DNA from: Aquimarina latercula DSM 2041
Lineage (GTDB): Bacteria > Bacteroidota > Bacteroidia > Flavobacteriales > Flavobacteriaceae
Assembly (NCBI RefSeq): GCF_000430645.1
Contig: NZ_AUMK01000003.1
Location: forward strand, 558,001-622,000
Direction: 5' to 3'
DNA length: 64,000 nucleotides
How positions within the stretch are numbered: the stretch's first letter is position 1; each line of letters starts with the position of its first letter. The translations under genes and the position numbers were made by a program. The notes under the pieces are model-generated. The model saw only the letters and a list, made by a program, of their open reading frames with translations, made no database searches and was not told the DNA's origin. This document shows positions 59,882 to 64,000 of this stretch, in pieces.

Positions 59882-61366
59882 TTAATTTATATTAAAATGT
59901 TTTTTTAATTCTTTTCTATCAATCTTTCCATTAATACTATGAGGAAATTCTTTTATAAACCTCACGTGCATAGGTATCATGTAGGATGGCATTTTTGATT
60001 TCATATAATCAAAAATGTATTCAGTATCGAACTCTTCGGACTCAATAGCGATTCCAAGCTCAGCATTACCAAGAGAATTGGTTATATCTAGCGCTACCAT
60101 ATTCACTTTTTTCTCTGATTTATACTTCGCATGAAACTCAATTTCTGCAAGTTCTACTCTATAACCTCTTATTTTTACCTGAAAATCTGCTCTTCCCACA
60201 TATAAAAAGTCTCCATCCTCATCTTTTAAGCACAAGTCTCCGGTTTTATAATATCTTATATTATTTCTTGTGAAAAAACTTTGTGCATTTCGTTCTTCAT
60301 TTTTCCAATATCCAGGTGTAATCTGTGGTCCACCCAAACATAGTTCTCCAGTCTCACCTATCGCAACTTCTTCGTTTTTTTCATTCACTACAAGATACAA
60401 CGTATCTTTTTGTGGAGTACCAATGGCTATTATTCCATTATGAGACTTCGTGTCTTTTTCTTTATGATACGGATAAAATCCACTATACACGGTAAACTCA
60501 GTTGGACCATAATAGTTAAATATTTTGCAATTCGGAAGACAATTGCTCCATTCTTTTGCTATATCACTATGTAAAGCTCCTCCTCCAAAACTACAATACC
60601 TAACATCAGGAGCATTTATCTCTCCAAAATATGGTCGCAAATAATTAATTATAGACGGAACCATTGTAAGCACCGTAAGTTTTTGTTCATTAATTAACTT
60701 AAAAATATAGAAATATTTAATCGCACCTTTAGGAATCGTATACATGCAAGATCCAGCAAGTAGCGGAAACAGATATGTTACAACTGAAAAATCAAAAGTA
60801 AGTTCGAACATCTGTAAACATCTATCCGATGGAACTAAATTAAATGTTGGTTCTGCATCAATTGCTCCGACCAAAGCCTGAACATTATTAAACGTTATTG
60901 GAACACCTTTAGGTAAACCTGTAGTTCCGGAAGTGAATAAAATATATGCTAATTGATCACCAGAAAACTCCTTAGGCTTTAAATCAATTTCAGCATCATT
61001 TAATTGATTAGAAGAAATAACCTGATAATCATTATACACCGAACTTTCGGATGAATCTAAAACAAACTTAGTCTCTGTAAGTTCAAAAACTTTTGAATTT
61101 CTTTCAAAAGGAACTTCTGGATTTACAGGCACATAAGCTTTACCTTCTAACCACAGCGCTATTATACTTGCATATGTTTGAAGATCATCATTAGTAACTA
61201 AACCTATAAGCTTTTCTGAATCCTCAATCTCACTTGCAACAGCTAATCTTATTTTAGATATTTCTAAAGCAAAATCTCTATACGTATAGAAAACACCATT
61301 GATACATAAAACATTGTGATCTGAGTGTTTTTCTATTGATTCTTGTAATTGTTTTACGAATTCCAT
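59882..61366 (-). CDS. AMP-forming acyl/amino acid ligase (DltA-like)
   Basis: 494 residues, ANL superfamily adenylation enzyme. Motifs: LAYILFTSGTTGLPKGVPIT (A3), NYYGPTEFTVYSGF (A5), RYYKTGDLCL (A7), VGRADFQVKIRGYRVELAEIE (A8) and the catalytic lysine INGKIDRKEL (A10). All are present, so it should be active. It is followed 17 bases later by the carrier protein gene, so the product is probably loaded as a thioester on that carrier. Size and order resemble DltA-DltC; amino acid or fatty acid substrate not readable. An NRPS-like or D-Ala ligase role is possible. Confidence 0.93.
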   Translation of the reverse strand: MEFVKQLQESIEKHSDHNVLCINGVFYTYRDFALEISKIRLAVASEIEDSEKLIGLVTNDDLQTYASIIALWLEGKAYVPVNPEVPFERNSKVFELTETKFVLDSSESSVYNDYQVISSNQLNDAEIDLKPKEFSGDQLAYILFTSGTTGLPKGVPITFNNVQALVGAIDAEPTFNLVPSDRCLQMFELTFDFSVVTYLFPLLAGSCMYTIPKGAIKYFYIFKLINEQKLTVLTMVPSIINYLRPYFGEINAPDVRYCSFGGGALHSDIAKEWSNCLPNCKIFNYYGPTEFTVYSGFYPYHKEKDTKSHNGIIAIGTPQKDTLYLVVNEKNEEVAIGETGELCLGGPQITPGYWKNEERNAQSFFTRNNIRYYKTGDLCLKDEDGDFLYVGRADFQVKIRGYRVELAEIEFHAKYKSEKKVNMVALDITNSLGNAELGIAIESEEFDTEYIFDYMKSKMPSYMIPMHVRFIKEFPHSINGKIDRKELKKHFNIN

Positions 61367-61390
61367 CTGTAGTCGGTTATGCTAATTGGT

Positions 61391-62488
61391 TTAATAAAAA
61401 TGTCCATCTCGGTTTAACATCGAAAAATTCTCTGAGTCTATTTTTGTATCATTATGCGCTAATCCCTTTTTAGTCACTTTATGCGTAAAAATTGTATTAT
61501 ATCTTTTTGTAATCGTATCAGATAATTTGGTATCATCCGTGAATATGAATGTTCTTTTTTGTTTTACAAAGTTTTCCATCAATGCGTCTACGCAAGCATC
61601 ATAATTATCTTCATTCTTAACAAGAAAGTACTTTATATTAAACTCATTATAATTAATTACATATGATAAAAAACCAATAATTTCTTCTCCTCTAACAATT
61701 TTTAAATTATGAAGATAAATATTATTACTAATACCTGTTTGTAACGATTTATGAGGATGTCTTTCGGGTACTGGAGACTGTAAGTATTGATTTGCATCAA
61801 TCTGCCAGTTCACATATTCTTTACTTTTATAGATCAAATCATTATCCAGAAGAGGTTGTATAAAGCTCCAAGTTTCATCATCTATTTGATTTACATATTC
61901 ATAAGAAAGATTCTGTACATTATTTTTGAATTTTGATGTATTTAATAACCGAATCATCCATCCAGTGAAACTATCAAATCTATTTAGTATAAATTTAAAC
62001 GATTTTAAAAACTTAAATCTTCCGATTAACATAGAAGCATCTAAACTAAAAAATATAGTATGCCTTAATCTCGAAGCAATTACTTTAAAAGGTTGCTTCT
62101 CATAAAATGTAGTAACATTCTCCGCATATGATTTAATCAAAACCTGTTTACCCGTTAGGTTCACGGCTTCATTATAGATATAAGTTCCTAATACGGTATT
62201 CTTATATGACTTATGAACCCACCAGGAAATCATCCAATATACTTTTTTAGGATCTCCATTCTTTACATTCAATAAATCAGGAAACATAAATATAAAAGAA
62301 ATCATCTTATCTCCTTCATACCCTATTACACCACAATAATCATCCTCCTCAATTCTATTGTTAGCAACTAACCATAATGCCTTACTTTTGGGTAATGGCG
62401 CGAGATCATTTTTCCAATAAGTATTATTATCAATAGCTTCGCTTAACATTTTTTTTGTTAAACCTATTACTTGTAAATCCTTACTCAT
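61391..62488 (-). CDS. GNAT-like acetyltransferase of unknown function
   Basis: 365 residues. N-terminal part (about 20-150) shows a GNAT-like order: LWLVANNRIEEDDYCGVIGYEGDKMISFIFMF, YWMISWWVHKSYKNTVLGTYIYNEAV, and VLIKSYAENVTTFYEKQPFKV. The C-terminal 200 residues do not match a family I recognise. No signal peptide. It precedes the AMP-ligase gene by 24 bases and follows the sugar transferase by 21, so it belongs to the modification cluster. It may transfer the carrier-bound acyl group, which is inference. Confidence 0.65.
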   Translation of the reverse strand: MSKDLQVIGLTKKMLSEAIDNNTYWKNDLAPLPKSKALWLVANNRIEEDDYCGVIGYEGDKMISFIFMFPDLLNVKNGDPKKVYWMISWWVHKSYKNTVLGTYIYNEAVNLTGKQVLIKSYAENVTTFYEKQPFKVIASRLRHTIFFSLDASMLIGRFKFLKSFKFILNRFDSFTGWMIRLLNTSKFKNNVQNLSYEYVNQIDDETWSFIQPLLDNDLIYKSKEYVNWQIDANQYLQSPVPERHPHKSLQTGISNNIYLHNLKIVRGEEIIGFLSYVINYNEFNIKYFLVKNEDNYDACVDALMENFVKQKRTFIFTDDTKLSDTITKRYNTIFTHKVTKKGLAHNDTKIDSENFSMLNRDGHFY

Positions 62489-62509
62489 TTTTTTATTAGT
62501 ATAATATAA

Positions 62510-63115
62510 CTAGTTAGTTCCATCAAACCATTCTGACGTTAATTCTTTTGACAAATTAACATCTTCTTTTTTCAATACTTTTTTTAAAGTTAGACCTAAT
62601 ATCTTTAGATCAAACAAAAAACTACAATTCTCTACATACCAAACATCATATTCGAACTTCTTTTTCCAAGTAATGGAATTTCTACCGTTAACCTGTGCCC
62701 AACCTGTTATACCAGGTCTTACATTATGTCTTTTTTTCTGTGTTTCATTATAAACTGGTAAATACTCAATAATCAAAGGTCTAGGACCAATTAATGACAT
62801 GTCACCTTTTAACACATTAATCAGCTGTGGAATTTCATCCAGTGATGTTTTCCTTACAAAAGTACCTACAGTCGTCATTCTTTCATTATCTGGCAATAAA
62901 TTACCTTCATTATCCTTTAGATCATTCATTGTTTTAAACTTAATGATACTAAATATTTTTTCAGATTTACCGGGACGTTTTTGTACAAAAAATGGTTTTC
63001 CATTATTTGCTATTGCAAGAAATATTATCAACACTAAAAATATAGGCCCTATACATATCAATAGCATCAAAGAAATACTAAAATCAAAAACTCTTTTAAA
63101 AAAATACCTATACAC
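62510..63115 (-). CDS. Second PglC-type phosphoglycosyl transferase, paralog of 59004-59609
   Basis: 201 residues, the same length as the paralog and about two-thirds identical by eye: NGKPFFVQKRPGKSEKIF, TSLDEIPQLINVLKGDMSLI and KRHNVRPGITGWAQVNGRNS. One N-terminal hydrophobic segment. The catalytic Asp-Glu pair is retained. Two phosphoglycosyl transferases in one locus suggest two start sugars, a recent duplication, or a second polymer. It is first in the modification part of the operon after a 255-base gap from the CapK-like gene. Confidence 0.93.
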   Translation of the reverse strand: MYRYFFKRVFDFSISLMLLICIGPIFLVLIIFLAIANNGKPFFVQKRPGKSEKIFSIIKFKTMNDLKDNEGNLLPDNERMTTVGTFVRKTSLDEIPQLINVLKGDMSLIGPRPLIIEYLPVYNETQKKRHNVRPGITGWAQVNGRNSITWKKKFEYDVWYVENCSFLFDLKILGLTLKKVLKKEDVNLSKELTSEWFDGTN

Positions 63116-63142
63116 CTTTTTCTAGTTAAAAATGACTACAAT

Positions 63143-63166
63143 AAAAATCATGGAAAAAATTCCATG
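63143..63166 (-). terminator. Terminator-like hairpin downstream of the CapK-like gene
   Basis: On the minus strand the 7-bp stem CATGGAA / TTCCATG (4-base loop) is followed by A then T5. It is 204 bases past the stop at 63371 and before the second sugar transferase gene, so it separates these transcripts. Confidence 0.55.
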
Positions 63167-63370
63167 TCATACTTTTATACTTAAAAAACGGGGGAAATAA
63201 AATAGATAAACGATAAATGTCTGTCAGGGGGAATGCAGTGATCATCATATCTATAATTCTATCGTTAGAATCGCTGGCAAATATACAATGTATATTTTAC
63301 TTTTTTAACTTAAATTAACTACTTTTTGATAAAAAACAATTCGTGCTTATATTTAAATTTTGCAGGCTCT

Positions 63371-64000
63371 TTAAGCACTGAATTCATTAACAATAGCTCT
63401 TTGTTTACCCGAATTTAATAAAGGGATTTCTGAAACATATTCTAATTTTATCAATGCATCTTCTCCTAGATATTCTTTAAACTCCTTTATAAACTCATTT
63501 TCTTTTTCAAAAACATTATTTTCAGTTTTTAATTTTATAAGATATTGATCTGCTGTCTTCTGGATAATTTGTCTTTGCTTAACTTCTTTGTACTTATTAA
63601 TAACCAAAAGAATACTTGTGGATAATATCTCTCCAGATGTACTACGTATCATATCCATCTTTCTCCCTTCTACTTTAGTCAAGACCGATCTTGTAACCTT
63701 CTGATCTTCTATATAATTCATAATACCAATATCTCCGGTATCATATCGAATCATAGGGGTATCATAATTAAATAAGTCTGTAATTACAATTCTTCCTAAT
63801 GTACCAGGCGTTACTCTAGTATCATTATTGAAATCTAAAATTTCTACATAATAACTTGCCCAGTTAATGATAAAATATTCTTTCTGGGAAGGTTGTTGCG
63901 CAATCATTCCATTTTCTGCATTAGAATATCTAGATACCATATCAACATCAAAATATTTTTTCATTGACTTTTTAGTTAATGGATCTAAACGTTCAGACAT
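63371..64000 (-). CDS. CapK/phenylacetate-CoA ligase-like protein, C-terminal part
   Basis: 209 residues to the window edge, where the ORF is still open, so the N-terminal part and start are missing. The sequence fits the C-terminal half of the phenylacetate-CoA ligase (PaaK/CapK) family: NAENGMIAQQPS, LGRIVITDLFNYDTPMIRYDTGDIG, and DMIRSTSGEILSTSILL; it ends with the small C-terminal alpha/beta domain. CapK-type proteins occur in capsule loci and are thought to adenylate or ligate small acids. It would be a second adenylate-forming enzyme in this locus. Confidence 0.88.
   Translation of the reverse strand: MSERLDPLTKKSMKKYFDVDMVSRYSNAENGMIAQQPSQKEYFIINWASYYVEILDFNNDTRVTPGTLGRIVITDLFNYDTPMIRYDTGDIGIMNYIEDQKVTRSVLTKVEGRKMDMIRSTSGEILSTSILLVINKYKEVKQRQIIQKTADQYLIKLKTENNVFEKENEFIKEFKEYLGEDALIKLEYVSEIPLLNSGKQRAIVNEFSA

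Noticed and set aside
62799..63125. 108-residue plus-strand ORF
   Set aside because: Opposite the second sugar transferase, whose motifs are intact.
1..64000. tRNA, rRNA, insertion sequence or prophage
   Set aside because: Looked for T-loop-like GTTCGAATCC patterns, transposase or integrase motifs and rRNA-like blocks; none found by eye.

Overview
This window is AT-rich DNA from a member of the Bacteroidota, most likely a marine Flavobacteriaceae close to Aquimarina. This rests on gene content and style: many short secreted or lipoprotein genes, a TonB-dependent receptor with a carboxypeptidase-like N-terminal domain, LytS/LytTR regulators, HEIGH metallopeptidases, DUF2807 adhesins and a Wza/Wzc-type exopolysaccharide locus. 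Genus is inferred, not proven. I see no tRNA, rRNA, CRISPR array, transposase or phage module. Both ends cut genes: an SCO1/SenC gene on the left and a CapK-like adenylate-forming enzyme on the right.

Layout. 1-4.2 kb: a minus-strand lipoprotein operon (EF-hand, YHYH, YwqK/MORN-like, SCO1), divergent from a LytS-type kinase and LytTR regulator. 4.3-16.3 kb: secreted proteins, a small HTH protein, a DUF2147 protein, a lipoprotein metallopeptidase, the rRNA methyltransferase RlmF, a RadD-like helicase, a FKBP-YceI fusion, then a membrane winged-helix regulator, a membrane AraC regulator and a CPBP protease. 16.3-19 kb: a TonB receptor with a small Cys/His-rich partner, probably for metals. 19.1-20.5 kb: a membrane-anchored GH113-like hydrolase.

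20.5-26 kb: a four-gene minus-strand operon encoding a caspase-like peptidase, an unrecognised multidomain protein, a ComEC-type metallo-beta-lactamase-fold hydrolase, and an amidohydrolase with membrane helices inserted in its barrel. Active-site residues look intact in all three enzymes. This is the best candidate for an undescribed system, possibly conflict or regulated-death related, but its function is inference.

26.4-44.1 kb: an SRPBCC/ArsR pair with duplicated operator-like dyads, two ECF sigma/anti-sigma-like modules (the second leading into two repeat-rich surface proteins), a hybrid kinase that has lost its phospho-accepting histidine, an M23/LysM peptidase, an OmpA-like lipoprotein, an M57-like protease, an RlmI-like methyltransferase, and Lon.

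44.3-64 kb: a surface polysaccharide locus. It has a CpsB-type phosphatase, Wzc kinase, Wza exporter, a PglF/PglE/PglD/PglC-like set suggesting a di-N-acetyl-bacillosamine-type first sugar, a second phosphoglycosyl transferase, two FemAB/GNAT-like transferases, an FAD protein, and an MBOAT + SGNH + AMP-ligase + carrier-protein set that matches the DltB/D/A/C logic for acylating a surface polymer.
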